64,000 nucleotides of DNA from positions 1 through 64,000 of the forward strand of contig NZ_QQNH01000014.1 in NCBI RefSeq assembly GCF_003345525.1. The letters run 5' to 3'. The DNA comes from Pelagibacterium lacus (GTDB lineage: Bacteria; Pseudomonadota; Alphaproteobacteria; Rhizobiales; Devosiaceae). Below are positions 42,226 to 51,230 of the stretch, piece by piece (the first letter of the stretch is position 1; each line of letters begins with the position of its first letter). Below the pieces are notes generated by a model, which saw nothing but the letters and a program-made list of their open reading frames with translations, had not been told where the DNA came from and ran no database searches. Made by a program: the position numbers and the translations under genes.

Positions 42226-42977
42226 TCGATCTCAATGCCGATCTCGGCGAGGGCATCGCCGACGATGCCGCCATGCTCGCTATCGTCACCAGCGCGTCGA
42301 TTGCCTGTGGCGGGCACGCCGGCACGGCCCAAACCATGCGTCTGGCGATCCGCTCGGCGCTGGACAATGGGGTCCGCATCGGCGCCCATCCGGGGTTCGC
42401 CGATCCCGAGCATTTTGGCCGCCTCCGCCTCGCCCTGCCGGCCGACACGGTTCGCACACAGGTGCTCGACCAGATCGCCGTCCTGATCGCCATCGCGGAT
42501 GAGGAGGGCGCGGAGGTCGCCTATGTCAAGCTGCATGGCGCGCTGGCCAATATGGCCGCCGAGGACGAAGGGTTGGCGCGGCATATCTTTGCTGGCATCG
42601 CCGCGCGCTGGCCGCATATGGCCGTGCTGGCGCTGGCCGCCTCGGCGCAGGAGCGCGCCGCCAGGGCGATCGGTCTTCCGGTGATCGCCGAGGCCTATGC
42701 CGACCGCGCCTATGACGCCGATGGCCTGCTGGTGTCCCGTGACGTTCCGGGTGCGGTGATCGAGGACCCGGCCGCGATCACCGCGCGCTGCCTGCGTCTG
42801 GCGCGGCAGGGCGAGATCGTCGCCATCGACGGTACGATCCTCTCCACCGACGCCCGGTCCATCTGCCTGCACGGGGATACGCCGGGCGCGCTCACCCTGG
42901 CCAGAACGGTGCGTGAAGCACTCGAAACCGCCGGCTTCATCGTGCCCCGCGCGCCCCATCCCTTGTCGCTCCGTTAA
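42222..42977 (+). CDS. pxpA: 5-oxoprolinase subunit PxpA (LamB/YcsF family)
   Basis: The 251-residue protein is a complete LamB/YcsF member: DLNADLGEGIADDAAML, SIACGGHAGTA, IGAHPGFADPEHFGR, VAYVKLHGALANMAA, AEAYADRAYDADGLLVSR and ICLHGDTPGAL. It is shorter than some relatives by a few terminal residues but keeps all motifs. It ends the pxpBCA operon; a terminator-like hairpin follows. Confidence 0.9.
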   Translation: MIDLNADLGEGIADDAAMLAIVTSASIACGGHAGTAQTMRLAIRSALDNGVRIGAHPGFADPEHFGRLRLALPADTVRTQVLDQIAVLIAIADEEGAEVAYVKLHGALANMAAEDEGLARHIFAGIAARWPHMAVLALAASAQERAARAIGLPVIAEAYADRAYDADGLLVSRDVPGAVIEDPAAITARCLRLARQGEIVAIDGTILSTDARSICLHGDTPGALTLARTVREALETAGFIVPRAPHPLSLR

Positions 42978-42979
42978 CA

Positions 42980-43004
42980 AAACCTACACAAAGCTGTGGT
43001 TTTT
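42980..43004 (+). terminator. Probable terminator after pxpA
   Basis: AAACC-(TA)-CACA (42980-42990) pairs with TGTGGTTT (42995-43002) around loop AAGC with a two-base bulge, and the 3-prime side runs into TTTTT. It starts 3 bases after the pxpA stop, in an AT-richer patch. Confidence 0.45.
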
Positions 43005-43059
43005 CAAAGGTTCGACGCGCGAGCGCATCGACAATCTTGTGTGTATTGGGTCGGATTGT

Positions 43060-44082
43060 ATGAGCTTGAAAACCGCATCGGCGCGCCGCCGTTCGCTTGC
43101 CGCTACCATTGGCGCCGCCGCCGCATCGGCCGTGCTCCTCGCCGGGTGCAGCGCCGCCGATCTCTTTGCCGGCAATGAATTCTTCTCCGAATCGTCCATG
43201 GGCGTGAAGGCGTCGCCGCGCGTCACCACATCGCGCAACGTCCCCAAGGGGGGAGGGCGCTATCAGGTGGGTGCGCCCTATACGGTGGCCGGGCGTACCT
43301 TTACCCCGCGCGAGCAACCCGATCTCGACGTCACCGGCCAGGCCTCCTGGTACGGCCCGGCCTTCCATGGCCGGCTGACCGCCAATGGCGAGGTCTTCGA
43401 CCAGTACCATCTCTCGGCCGCGCACCCGACCCTGCCGCTGCCGTCCTATGTGCGCGTCACCAACACGGCCAATGGCGCCTCGACCATCGTGCGCGTCAAC
43501 GATCGCGGGCCATTCTCCCATGATCGGGTCATCGACCTGTCGCGCCGCACCGCCGAGGTGCTCGGCTTCATCAACCAGGGCATGACCGATGTGCGGGTGC
43601 AATATGTCGGCCCGGCGCCGCTCCAGGGCGACGACACGCGCTTTCTCGTCGCCTCGATCAACCAGTTGACGCCCTATGAGATCAATTCGGGCACCCGCAT
43701 GGCCTATGGCGACGTGCAGGTTGCCCAGACCGAGCCGGCACCTTCCCCCTCAGCCCTTGATGCAGCCAACAGCGCCGCCACGCCGGTCAACCTGCCGTTC
43801 CAGTTGCTCTCCTATGGCGTCGATATCGCCGCCACCCCCGCCTTGCCCGAGCCGACCGGCACGCCGGTGCTGATCGGATTGGGGCGTTTCACAGACAGCG
43901 ACGCGGCACGCGACATCGCGGCCCGGTTCGCGGTTCTGGGCGCGGTCGATACCACCACCATCGCCCAGGGCGACCAGTCGGTGACCCAACTCACCCTCAA
44001 TCATCTTCGCGAAGGTGTGACCGCCGCCGACGTCGCGCAACTCGCCGCATCCCTTGGCTTGGCCGATCCGATTCCGTATTGA
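43060..44082 (+). CDS. RlpA-like septal ring lytic transglycosylase lipoprotein
   Basis: The 340-residue lipoprotein has a signal peptide with lipobox LLAGC (MSLKTASARRRSLAATIGAAA...). The RlpA double-psi barrel spans about residues 85-190: GQASWYGPAFHGRLTANGEVFD, HPTLPLPSYVRVTN and IVRVNDRGPFSHDRVIDLSRRTAEVLGF. RlpA cleaves naked glycan strands at division sites or binds them. The C-terminal third has no clear SPOR domain by eye, though GTPVLIGLGRFTDSDAARDIAARF has the size and layout of one. It is followed after 44 bases by a D,D-carboxypeptidase, another peptidoglycan enzyme. Confidence 0.85.
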   Translation: MSLKTASARRRSLAATIGAAAASAVLLAGCSAADLFAGNEFFSESSMGVKASPRVTTSRNVPKGGGRYQVGAPYTVAGRTFTPREQPDLDVTGQASWYGPAFHGRLTANGEVFDQYHLSAAHPTLPLPSYVRVTNTANGASTIVRVNDRGPFSHDRVIDLSRRTAEVLGFINQGMTDVRVQYVGPAPLQGDDTRFLVASINQLTPYEINSGTRMAYGDVQVAQTEPAPSPSALDAANSAATPVNLPFQLLSYGVDIAATPALPEPTGTPVLIGLGRFTDSDAARDIAARFAVLGAVDTTTIAQGDQSVTQLTLNHLREGVTAADVAQLAASLGLADPIPY

Positions 44083-44126
44083 TAATCTTGGGATTATAAA
44101 TATGGGGCGCCGGTCGGGGACGGATC

Positions 44127-45293
44127 ATGGTCTTTCGCGCATTTGAACGTTTGGCGCTTGCCGTCCTGCTGTTGGCCGCGCTGGCCGGCGCGGCCGCGGC
44201 GCAGACAACGTTCGAAACCCGCGCGCCCTATGCCATCCTGATGGATCATGAATCCGGCACGGTCCTGTTCCAGAAGGATGCGGATACGCGGATCGAGCCG
44301 GCCAGCATGGCCAAGCTCATGACGGTGGCCGTGGTGCTCGACATGGTCGAGCGCGGGGCGCTGAGCCTCGAGGACCAGTTCTTCATTTCCGAGAATGCCT
44401 GGCGCACCGGCGGCGCGCCTTCGGGCGGCTCGACCATGTTCGCCGAGCTCGGCTCGCAGATCAGCGTCGATGACCTGCTGCACTCGGTGATCATCCAGTC
44501 GGGCAATGACGCCGCCATCGCGCTGGCCGAGGGCATTGCCGGCAGCGAGGCGGCCTTCGCCCCGATCATGAACGAGATGGCCGAGGATATCGGGCTGGAG
44601 AATTCCCATTTCACCAATGCGAGTGGCCTGCCGGACCCCGACATGTACGTCACCGCCCGCGATCTCGCCCAGCTCGGCCGCTACATCATCCGCGAGTTTC
44701 CCGATTACTATCCGGTGTTCGCCGTCGCGGACTTCACCTGGAACGGCATCCGCCAGACCAACCGCAACGGGCTTCTCGACCTGGGGATCAGCGTCGATGG
44801 CCTCAAGACCGGGCACACCCAGTCGGCCGGCTATGGCATCGTCGTCTCGACCACCGAGGGCGGGCGGCGCCTCATTGCCGTCCTGCACGGTATGCAGAGC
44901 ACCAATGAGCGCAATGAGGAGGCGCGCAAGCTCGTCATCTGGGGCGCCCGCAGCTTCGAGCGCATTCCCGCCTACGAGGAGGCGGCGATCGTGGGCTATG
45001 CCAGCGTCTATGGCGGCGCACAATCGCGGGTCGGCCTGGTGGGCGAGGGGGCCATCGACATCTATCTGCCGCGCGGCAACCGCCGCTGCCTTTCGGCCAG
45101 CATCACCTATCAGGCGCCGATCGTTCCCCCGGTGCGAGCCGGAGACAGGCTTGCGCAACTCAACATACTTTGCGATGACCAGCTAATTCAGACCGCGCCG
45201 CTTTATGCGGCCGACTCGGTTGGGGAGGGCGATCTGGTGCGCAAGGCCACTGACGCCCTGTTTGAACTGGCATTCGGATGGATTGGCGTTTGA
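44127..45293 (+). CDS. D-alanyl-D-alanine carboxypeptidase (DacA/DacF-type, S11)
   Basis: The 388-residue protein has a signal peptide (to AAAAQ near residue 26) and the S11 peptidase triad: SxxK (Ser 60 in EPASMAKLM), SGN (125-127) and KTG (from 227, DGLKTGHTQ). The C-terminal beta domain (QSRVGLVGEGAIDIYLPRG) and a terminal amphipathic helix (LVRKATDALFELAFGWIG) that would hold it to the membrane are present. It trims the terminal D-Ala from peptidoglycan stem peptides. It overlaps the thymidylate kinase gene by 16 bases. Confidence 0.92.
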   Translation: MVFRAFERLALAVLLLAALAGAAAAQTTFETRAPYAILMDHESGTVLFQKDADTRIEPASMAKLMTVAVVLDMVERGALSLEDQFFISENAWRTGGAPSGGSTMFAELGSQISVDDLLHSVIIQSGNDAAIALAEGIAGSEAAFAPIMNEMAEDIGLENSHFTNASGLPDPDMYVTARDLAQLGRYIIREFPDYYPVFAVADFTWNGIRQTNRNGLLDLGISVDGLKTGHTQSAGYGIVVSTTEGGRRLIAVLHGMQSTNERNEEARKLVIWGARSFERIPAYEEAAIVGYASVYGGAQSRVGLVGEGAIDIYLPRGNRRCLSASITYQAPIVPPVRAGDRLAQLNILCDDQLIQTAPLYAADSVGEGDLVRKATDALFELAFGWIGV

Positions 45294-45985
45294 GCAACGC
45301 AGTGGCCGACAGCGACGGGGGCGTCGTCCCGCGCTTCATCACCTTCGAAGGGGGTGAGGGCGTCGGCAAGTCGACCCAAGTGCGCCGTCTCGCCGCCCGT
45401 CTGGCGCGGATGGGCATCGATGCCGTGCGCACGCGCGAGCCCGGCGGCACGCCCAAGGCCGAGGGCATCCGCTCCTTCATCCTGCAGGGCAAGCCGGAAA
45501 GCTGGGGCGTCGGGGCTGAAGCCGTCCTCTTCGCCGCCGCGCGGCTCGATCACGTCAACGCGCTCATCGCGCCCTCGCTGGCGGCGGGCAAATGGGTGAT
45601 CTGCGATCGCTTCGCCGATTCCACCCGCGCCTATCAGGGGCTGACCGGGGGCGGGGAGGACCGCCTCATCGACGCGCTGGAAAGTCTCGCCCTCGATGGC
45701 CGCGAGCCCGACCTCACCCTCATCCTCGACATGGATCCCGATGCGGCCTTTGAGCGCCGGCGCCAGCGTGCCCTCGAAGACGGCCTGCCCGCCGACCGGT
45801 TCGAGAAGGAAGACATCGACTTCCATCGCCGCCTGCGCGACAATTTCCTGGCCATCGCCATTTCCAATCCGGGGCGCTGCGTTGTCCTCTCGGCGGAAAA
45901 CGACGAGGATACGGTCGAAGCCGAGGTATGGGCGGCGGTGCGCGATCATTTCCCCGACCTTGCGCGGCGGGAGCGGCCGGCGTGA
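45278..45985 (+). CDS. tmk: Thymidylate kinase
   Basis: The 235-residue kinase has the P-loop FEGGEGVGKST (residues 23-33), the DR(Y/F) motif VICDRFADSTRAYQG and TREPGGTPKAEGIRSFIL, all standard for dTMP kinase. It makes dTDP from dTMP. The ATG at 45278 lies inside the carboxypeptidase gene; a TTG at 45290 is an alternative start. Its stop overlaps the holB GTG start by 4 bases. The tmk-holB-metG-tatD order is common in alphaproteobacteria. Confidence 0.93.
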   Translation: MDWRLSNAVADSDGGVVPRFITFEGGEGVGKSTQVRRLAARLARMGIDAVRTREPGGTPKAEGIRSFILQGKPESWGVGAEAVLFAAARLDHVNALIAPSLAAGKWVICDRFADSTRAYQGLTGGGEDRLIDALESLALDGREPDLTLILDMDPDAAFERRRQRALEDGLPADRFEKEDIDFHRRLRDNFLAIAISNPGRCVVLSAENDEDTVEAEVWAAVRDHFPDLARRERPA

Positions 45986-47013
45986 GCGTCGAGCGCCGCG
46001 AGGCCGATCAGATCGAGGGCGTCCCCGCGCCCGAATTCGGCGCGCTTTCCGGCCATGCCGGGCCGCTGGAGAGCCTTTTTGCCGGCATCGAGCGCGGGCG
46101 CCCGCCCAGCGCCATCCTCCTGCACGGGCCGCGCGGCATCGGCAAGGCCACCTTCGCCTTCGAGGTGGCGCGGCGCATGCTCGCCGCCACATCCGACGAA
46201 TCCTTCGAGCGCGTCGCGGCGCAGGTGGCCGCGCTGTCGCATCCCAATCTGTTCCTGCTGCGTCGTAAGGCCGATCCGGCCAATGCCGACAAGTATTTCT
46301 CCGCCATCCGCGTCGATGACGTGCGCGCCATGCGCGATTCCCTGCACCAGACGCGCGGCCGCGCCGGCTATCGCATCGCCATCATCGATGCCATCGACGA
46401 TTGCAATCTCAGCTCGGCCAACGGCCTCTTGAAGACGCTCGAGGAGCCGCCGGCCGAGACGCTGTTCATCGTCATTTCCCACAAACCCGGCGGCATGCTG
46501 GCGACCATCCGCTCGCGCTGCCAGAGCTTTGGCCTGCGGCCACTGGCCGATCTCGACGTCGCCAGCGTCCTTGGGCGCATCAAGCCCGAGCTGGGGCAGG
46601 ACGATATCGCCCGCGCCACCGGCTTTGCCCGCGGCCGTCCGCGCCGGGGGTTTGAATCGCTGATGCTCGAAGCGGGCGACGTTCTCGACGCGCTGCAGAC
46701 ATGGCTCGCCGATCCGGCGGTTCACCCGGCCCGCGCCCATCTGGCCATCGCCGAGGGGCTGGCCGCCGCCAAGGGGGCGGAACTGGGGTTCGGCCAGGAC
46801 ATGGTCCGCGACTGGATGGCCGCCGAGGCGGAAGCCGCAGCCAGGGCCGGGCAGGGCGGGCGTTTCCGCCTTGCGTCCGCCAACGCCTTGTGGGACAAGG
46901 CGAACGCCCTCGTCGCCGATGCTGATATCTACAATCTCGACCGGCGGCAGACCCTGGTCGCGGTTTTCGATCTGATCCGCGACCATGTGCGCAAGACCGT
47001 TCCCGTGAGCTGA
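45982..47013 (+). CDS. holB: DNA polymerase III delta-prime subunit
   Basis: The 343-residue clamp-loader subunit has an AAA+ core with P-loop LLHGPRGIGKATFAFEVAR (near residue 45), VDDVRAMRDSLHQT, then RIAIIDAIDDCNLSSANGLLKTLEEPPAETLFIVISH, the highly conserved delta-prime/gamma stretch ending in the SRC motif (TIRSRCQSF). It helps load the sliding clamp. The GTG at 45982 overlaps the tmk stop and is preferred to an in-frame ATG inside tmk. metG follows after 9 bases. Confidence 0.92.
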   Translation: MSVERREADQIEGVPAPEFGALSGHAGPLESLFAGIERGRPPSAILLHGPRGIGKATFAFEVARRMLAATSDESFERVAAQVAALSHPNLFLLRRKADPANADKYFSAIRVDDVRAMRDSLHQTRGRAGYRIAIIDAIDDCNLSSANGLLKTLEEPPAETLFIVISHKPGGMLATIRSRCQSFGLRPLADLDVASVLGRIKPELGQDDIARATGFARGRPRRGFESLMLEAGDVLDALQTWLADPAVHPARAHLAIAEGLAAAKGAELGFGQDMVRDWMAAEAEAAARAGQGGRFRLASANALWDKANALVADADIYNLDRRQTLVAVFDLIRDHVRKTVPVS

Positions 47014-47022
47014 CACCGTTCC

Positions 47023-48576
47023 ATGAGCCGCCCCACCTTCTACATCACCACGCCGATTTTCTACCCCAATGGCGTTCCCCATATCGGCCACGCCTATACC
47101 GCTATCGCCAGCGACACCATCGCGCGCTTTCACCGGCTGGACGGCAAGGACGTGTTCTTTCTCACCGGCACCGACGAGCACGGCCAGAAGATGCAGCAGA
47201 CGGCCGAGAAGGAAGGCATCGCGCCCCTCGAGCTCGCCACGCGGAACTCCCAGGTGTTCAAGGATCTGTGGGCGGCCCTCGACATCTCCTATGACGATTA
47301 TATCCGCACCACCGAGCCGCGCCACCACGCCGCCAGCCAGGCCATCTGGCAGCAGATGCTCGCGCGCGGCGACATCTACAAGGACACCTATTCCGGCTGG
47401 TATTCGGTGCGCCAGGAGGCCTTTTTCGACGAGAAGGAGACCACGCTCGGCGAGGATGGCGTGCGCCGCGAGCCCCTGGGCTCGCCGGTGGAATGGGTCG
47501 AGGAGGAAAGCTATTTCTTCCGCCTCTCAGCCTATGGCGAGCGGCTGATCGCCCATTACGAGGCCAATCCCGGCTTCATCATGCCCGCCGAGCGCCGCAA
47601 CGAGGTGATGAGCTTCGTCAAGTCGGGGCTGCGCGATCTCTCGATCTCGCGCACCACCTTTGACTGGGGCATTCCGGTGCCCGGCGATCCGCGCCACATC
47701 ATGTATGTCTGGGTCGATGCGCTGACCAATTACATCACCGCCGCCGGCTATCCCGACCAGGCCGCTGCGCGCTGGAAATACTGGCCCGCCGACGTGCACA
47801 TGATCGGCAAGGACATCGTGCGCTTCCACGCCGTCTACTGGCCGGCCTTTCTCATGAGCGCCGGGCTCGACCTGCCCGGCCGCGTCTTCGCCCACGGGTT
47901 CCTGTTCAACCGCGGCGAGAAGATGAGCAAGTCGGTCGGCAACGTGGTCGATCCGTTCGAGCTGGTCGAGAAATACGGCCTCGACGCCATGCGCTATTAT
48001 TTCCTGCGCGAAGTCTCCTTCGGCCAGGACGGTTCCTACAATCACGAGGCCATCGTCAACCGCATCAATGCTGACCTCGCCAACGATCTGGGCAATCTCG
48101 CCCAGCGCTCGCTGTCGATGATCGCCAAGAATTGCGAGGGGCTGATCCCGCAGCCCGGCCCGCTGACCGCCGAGGACGAGGCCATCCTTGCCGCCGCCGA
48201 CGCGCTGGGTGAAAAATCCCGCACCGCCATGCAGGATCAGGCGATCCACGCCTATCTCGGCGCCGTGTGGCAGGTGGTGGCCGACGCCAATCGCTATTTC
48301 GCCGGCCAGGAGCCCTGGGCGCTGCGCAAGACCGATCCGGCCCGCATGGCCACCGTGCTCTACGTCACCATCGAAGTGGTGCGCCAGGTGGCGATCCTCG
48401 CCCAGCCCGTCATGCCCGCCTCGAGCGCAAAGCTGCTCGACCTGCTGGCCGTGGCGGGGGAGGGGCGCACCTTCGCGCAACTGGGCCGTCCGGGGCGCCT
48501 GGTGCCCGGCACTCCGCTGCCCGCGCCGCAAGGGGTTTTCCCGCGCTATGTCGAGAAGGACGAGAGCGTAGCCTGA
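47023..48576 (+). CDS. metG: Methionyl-tRNA synthetase
   Basis: The 517-residue class I synthetase has HIGH (residues 20-23, PHIGHAYT), the KMSKS loop ([14 protein letters not shown] near residue 300), [15 protein letters not shown] and the anticodon-binding helical domain at the C-terminus. It is the short form without the C-terminal tRNA-binding (EMAP) domain, as in related alphaproteobacteria. Its TGA shares one base with the ATG of the TatD-like gene. Confidence 0.95.
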   Translation: MSRPTFYITTPIFYPNGVPHIGHAYTAIASDTIARFHRLDGKDVFFLTGTDEHGQKMQQTAEKEGIAPLELATRNSQVFKDLWAALDISYDDYIRTTEPRHHAASQAIWQQMLARGDIYKDTYSGWYSVRQEAFFDEKETTLGEDGVRREPLGSPVEWVEEESYFFRLSAYGERLIAHYEANPGFIMPAERRNEVMSFVKSGLRDLSISRTTFDWGIPVPGDPRHIMYVWVDALTNYITAAGYPDQAAARWKYWPADVHMIGKDIVRFHAVYWPAFLMSAGLDLPGRVFAHGFLFNRGEKMSKSVGNVVDPFELVEKYGLDAMRYYFLREVSFGQDGSYNHEAIVNRINADLANDLGNLAQRSLSMIAKNCEGLIPQPGPLTAEDEAILAAADALGEKSRTAMQDQAIHAYLGAVWQVVADANRYFAGQEPWALRKTDPARMATVLYVTIEVVRQVAILAQPVMPASSAKLLDLLAVAGEGRTFAQLGRPGRLVPGTPLPAPQGVFPRYVEKDESVA

Positions 48577-49358
48577 TGCTCGTCGACAGCCACTGCCATC
48601 TCGATTTCGACGTGCTGGCCGGCGATATCGACGGCGGGCTGGCCCGTGCCCGCGCCAATGGCGTCACCCATTGCGTCACCATCTCGACGCGCATCCGCCG
48701 CTTCGACACCATCCGCGCCATCGCCGAAACTCATGACAATGTGTTCTGCTCGGTGGGCACCCATCCGCACAATGCACATGAAGAGCTCGACATAAGCGTC
48801 GAGGAAATCATCGCTTTGTCGCAGCACCCCAAATGCGTGGCGATCGGCGAAGCCGGGCTCGACTATCACTATGATTCCTCGCCGCGTGACGCGCAGGCCC
48901 AGGGGTTCCGCACCCATATCGCCGCGTCGCGCGAGACCGGCCTGCCGCTGGTGATCCATGCGCGCCAGGCCGATGACGACATGATCGCCATCCTCGAGGA
49001 GGAAGCGGAGCAGGGGGCCTTCCCCTTCGTCCTGCACTGCTTCACCTCCGGCGCCGAACTGGCCCGGCGCGGCCTCGCATTGGGCGGCTATATCTCGTTT
49101 TCCGGCATCGTCACCTTCAAGAACGCCGCCGAGATTCAGGAGGTGGCCCGCGCGGTGCCGGCCGATCGTTTCCTCGTGGAGACCGACGCGCCCTATCTCG
49201 CGCCGGTGCCGCATCGGGGCCGCTCCAACGAGCCCGCCTTCGTGCGCCATACGGCGGAAAAACTGGCCGAATTGCGCGGGGTGCCGTTCGAAACTATCGC
49301 CGAACAGTCCTCGGCCAATTTCGCCCGGCTGTTTTCCAAGGCGGGTCTTACGGCATGA
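48576..49358 (+). CDS. TatD family metal-dependent deoxyribonuclease
   Basis: The 260-residue TIM-barrel hydrolase has all TatD metal-ligand motifs: DSHCHLDF at the start, AIGEAGLDYHYD, PLVIHARQADDD, FVLHCFTSG and FLVETDAPYLAPVPHRG. These enzymes are 3-prime to 5-prime exonucleases acting in DNA repair or degradation. Translation is coupled to metG by TGATG, and its end overlaps the MBL-fold gene by 4 bases. Confidence 0.92.
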   Translation: MLVDSHCHLDFDVLAGDIDGGLARARANGVTHCVTISTRIRRFDTIRAIAETHDNVFCSVGTHPHNAHEELDISVEEIIALSQHPKCVAIGEAGLDYHYDSSPRDAQAQGFRTHIAASRETGLPLVIHARQADDDMIAILEEEAEQGAFPFVLHCFTSGAELARRGLALGGYISFSGIVTFKNAAEIQEVARAVPADRFLVETDAPYLAPVPHRGRSNEPAFVRHTAEKLAELRGVPFETIAEQSSANFARLFSKAGLTA

Positions 49359-50179
49359 TTCCATTGCCCTGCACCCACATCACGGCCCGCATCCTGGGCT
49401 GCGGCTCTTCGGGCGGCGTGCCGCGCATCGGCAATGATTGGGGCGCCTGCGATCCGCACAACCCCAAGAATCGCCGCTTGCGCTGTTCGCTGCTGCTCAC
49501 CGGCTGGCGCGACGACCAGCCGGGCGTCACCCGCGTCCTCATCGATGCCGGCCCCGACCTGCGTGAGCAGATGCTCACCGCCGAGGTCCCGGAAGTCGAC
49601 GGCGTGCTCTATACGCACGAGCATGCCGACCATACCCATGGCATCGACGATCTGCGCGTTCTGGCGCTCAATGCAAGACGGCGGGTCGACGTTTATATGT
49701 CCATTTCGACCGAGGGTCGTCTGCGCGATGCCTTCGCCTATTGCTTTACCGCTCCGGAAGGCAGCCCATATCCGCCCATCCTCAACGCCAATTCGATCGC
49801 CGGCGGCGAGCTTGTCACCATCGCCGGGGCCGGCGGCGCGATCCGGATCATGCCGTTTGAACAACAACATGGCTCGATCACCTCGCTGGGTTTCCGTATA
49901 GGGAAATTTGCTTATTCCTGCGACCTGTCCGGCATTCCCGCCGCCTCGGAATCGGTCCTGCACGATCTGGACCTCTGGGTGCTCGATGCCTTGCGCTACA
50001 AGTCGCATCCCAGCCATCTCAATCTCGAAGAGGCGCTCGACCTCATCGCGCGCTACGCACCGCGCCGCGCCGTACTCACCAATCTGCATGTGGACATGGA
50101 CTACGAGACGCTGCGCACCGAAATCCCCGAACACGTCGTCCCAGCCTTCGACGGCATGGAGATCACGTTCAGCCAATAG
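49355..50179 (+). CDS. MBL-fold metallohydrolase (PhnP-like)
   Basis: The 274-residue metallo-beta-lactamase-fold protein has the metal motif THEHADHTHG, the PhnP-type N-terminus GCGSSGGVPRIGNDWGACD and CSLLL, AYSCDLSGI, and a terminal NLHVDMDYETL histidine segment. E. coli PhnP is a phosphodiesterase for cyclic phosphates; other relatives are tRNA-processing-like. The position after tatD is conserved in this order of bacteria, but the substrate is not known. It ends before a 219-base gap with a perfect AT-rich palindrome. Confidence 0.85.
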   Translation: MIPLPCTHITARILGCGSSGGVPRIGNDWGACDPHNPKNRRLRCSLLLTGWRDDQPGVTRVLIDAGPDLREQMLTAEVPEVDGVLYTHEHADHTHGIDDLRVLALNARRRVDVYMSISTEGRLRDAFAYCFTAPEGSPYPPILNANSIAGGELVTIAGAGGAIRIMPFEQQHGSITSLGFRIGKFAYSCDLSGIPAASESVLHDLDLWVLDALRYKSHPSHLNLEEALDLIARYAPRRAVLTNLHVDMDYETLRTEIPEHVVPAFDGMEITFSQ

Positions 50180-50240
50180 GCCGGGTTGTTGTGACCTGCG
50201 CCATAGCCGGTTGCCTTGCGATCCATCAGGATAAAAGTTC

Positions 50241-50256
50241 CATAATATATATTATG
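50241..50256. promoter_or_regulatory. Perfect 16-base AT palindrome upstream of mazG
   Basis: CATAATATATATTATG is fully self-complementary and stands out in GC-rich surroundings. It lies in the 219-base gap between the MBL-fold gene and mazG, about 145 bases before the mazG start. It may be an operator overlapping a promoter (TAATAT or TATTAT as -10). The rest of the gap shows nothing else. Confidence 0.4.
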
Positions 50257-50398
50257 CGATTCGTGCATTGATGCAAACGGCAGAATATGCCGCAGCGGTC
50301 ATGCCGCGATGGCCATGCCCTCGATCTTCCCTTATGGCCATCCGCCCATGGGCGGCGATATGATCACCCATCATTGGTTCCGACTCACAAGGCCGCTC

Positions 50399-51217
50399 AT
50401 GCAACCCTCCCGCGACATGTCCGTATTGCTCGAAATCATGGCCCGTCTGCGCGACAAGGAAGCCGGCTGCCCCTGGGATATCGAGCAGAATTTCGAGACC
50501 ATCCGCCATTACACCATCGAGGAAGCCTATGAGGTTTCCGATGCCATCGAGCGCAAGGATTATGAGGATCTGCGCGACGAATTGGGCGACCTGCTGCTGC
50601 AGCCGGTCTATCACGCCCAGATGGCCAAGGAGGAAGGCCTGTTCGATATCGGCGACGTCATCCACGCCGTCACCGAAAAGCTCATTCGCCGGCACCCGCA
50701 TGTTTTTGGCGATGATGATCCGGGCACGGCCGTTTCCACGGAGAAGCGCTGGGAGAACATCAAGGCGGCCGAGCGGGCCACCAAGGCCGAGCGGCGCGGG
50801 GGCACGCGGCCGCCGTCCATCCTCGACGACGTACCGTCCGCCCTGCCCGCCCTGTTGCGGGCCGGCAAGCTGGCCAAGCGGGCGGCGCGGGTCGGGTTCG
50901 ACTGGCCCGATACCGCGTCGGTCGTCGCCAAGGTCCGCGAGGAACTGGCCGAAACCGAGGAAGCGCTGGCCGGCGGGTCCGAAGCGGCCAAAACCGAGGA
51001 AATCGGCGATCTGCTCTTTGCCGTGGCCAATCTGGCCCGGAATGCCGGCGTCGATCCGGAAGCGGCGCTGCGCGACGCCAATGCCAAATTCGTGCGTCGC
51101 TTCGACCATGTGGAAGCCCGGGCCCGCGCGGACGGGATCGCCATCGAAACGGCCGGCCTGGCCGTTCTCGACGGCTATTGGAACGAAATCCGGGCGCTGG
51201 ACAAGGAGAAACCGTAG
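50399..51217 (+). CDS. mazG: Nucleoside triphosphate pyrophosphohydrolase MazG
   Basis: The 272-residue protein has two MazG domains. The first (LLEIMARLRDKEAGCPWDIEQNFETIRHYTIEEAYEVSDAI, then LRDELGDLLLQPVYHAQM) has the EExxE...ExxD-type metal site. The second, at about 165-255, has EELAETEEAL and EEIGDLLFAVANLAR. It hydrolyses NTPs/dNTPs to NMP and pyrophosphate, removing damaged nucleotides or lowering ppGpp. The ATG at 50399 with AAGG upstream fits the family start; an ATG at 50309 adds 30 poorly conserved residues. It converges on hflX. Confidence 0.92.
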   Translation: MQPSRDMSVLLEIMARLRDKEAGCPWDIEQNFETIRHYTIEEAYEVSDAIERKDYEDLRDELGDLLLQPVYHAQMAKEEGLFDIGDVIHAVTEKLIRRHPHVFGDDDPGTAVSTEKRWENIKAAERATKAERRGGTRPPSILDDVPSALPALLRAGKLAKRAARVGFDWPDTASVVAKVREELAETEEALAGGSEAAKTEEIGDLLFAVANLARNAGVDPEAALRDANAKFVRRFDHVEARARADGIAIETAGLAVLDGYWNEIRALDKEKP

Positions 51218-51230
51218 GTTTTCCAGATAA

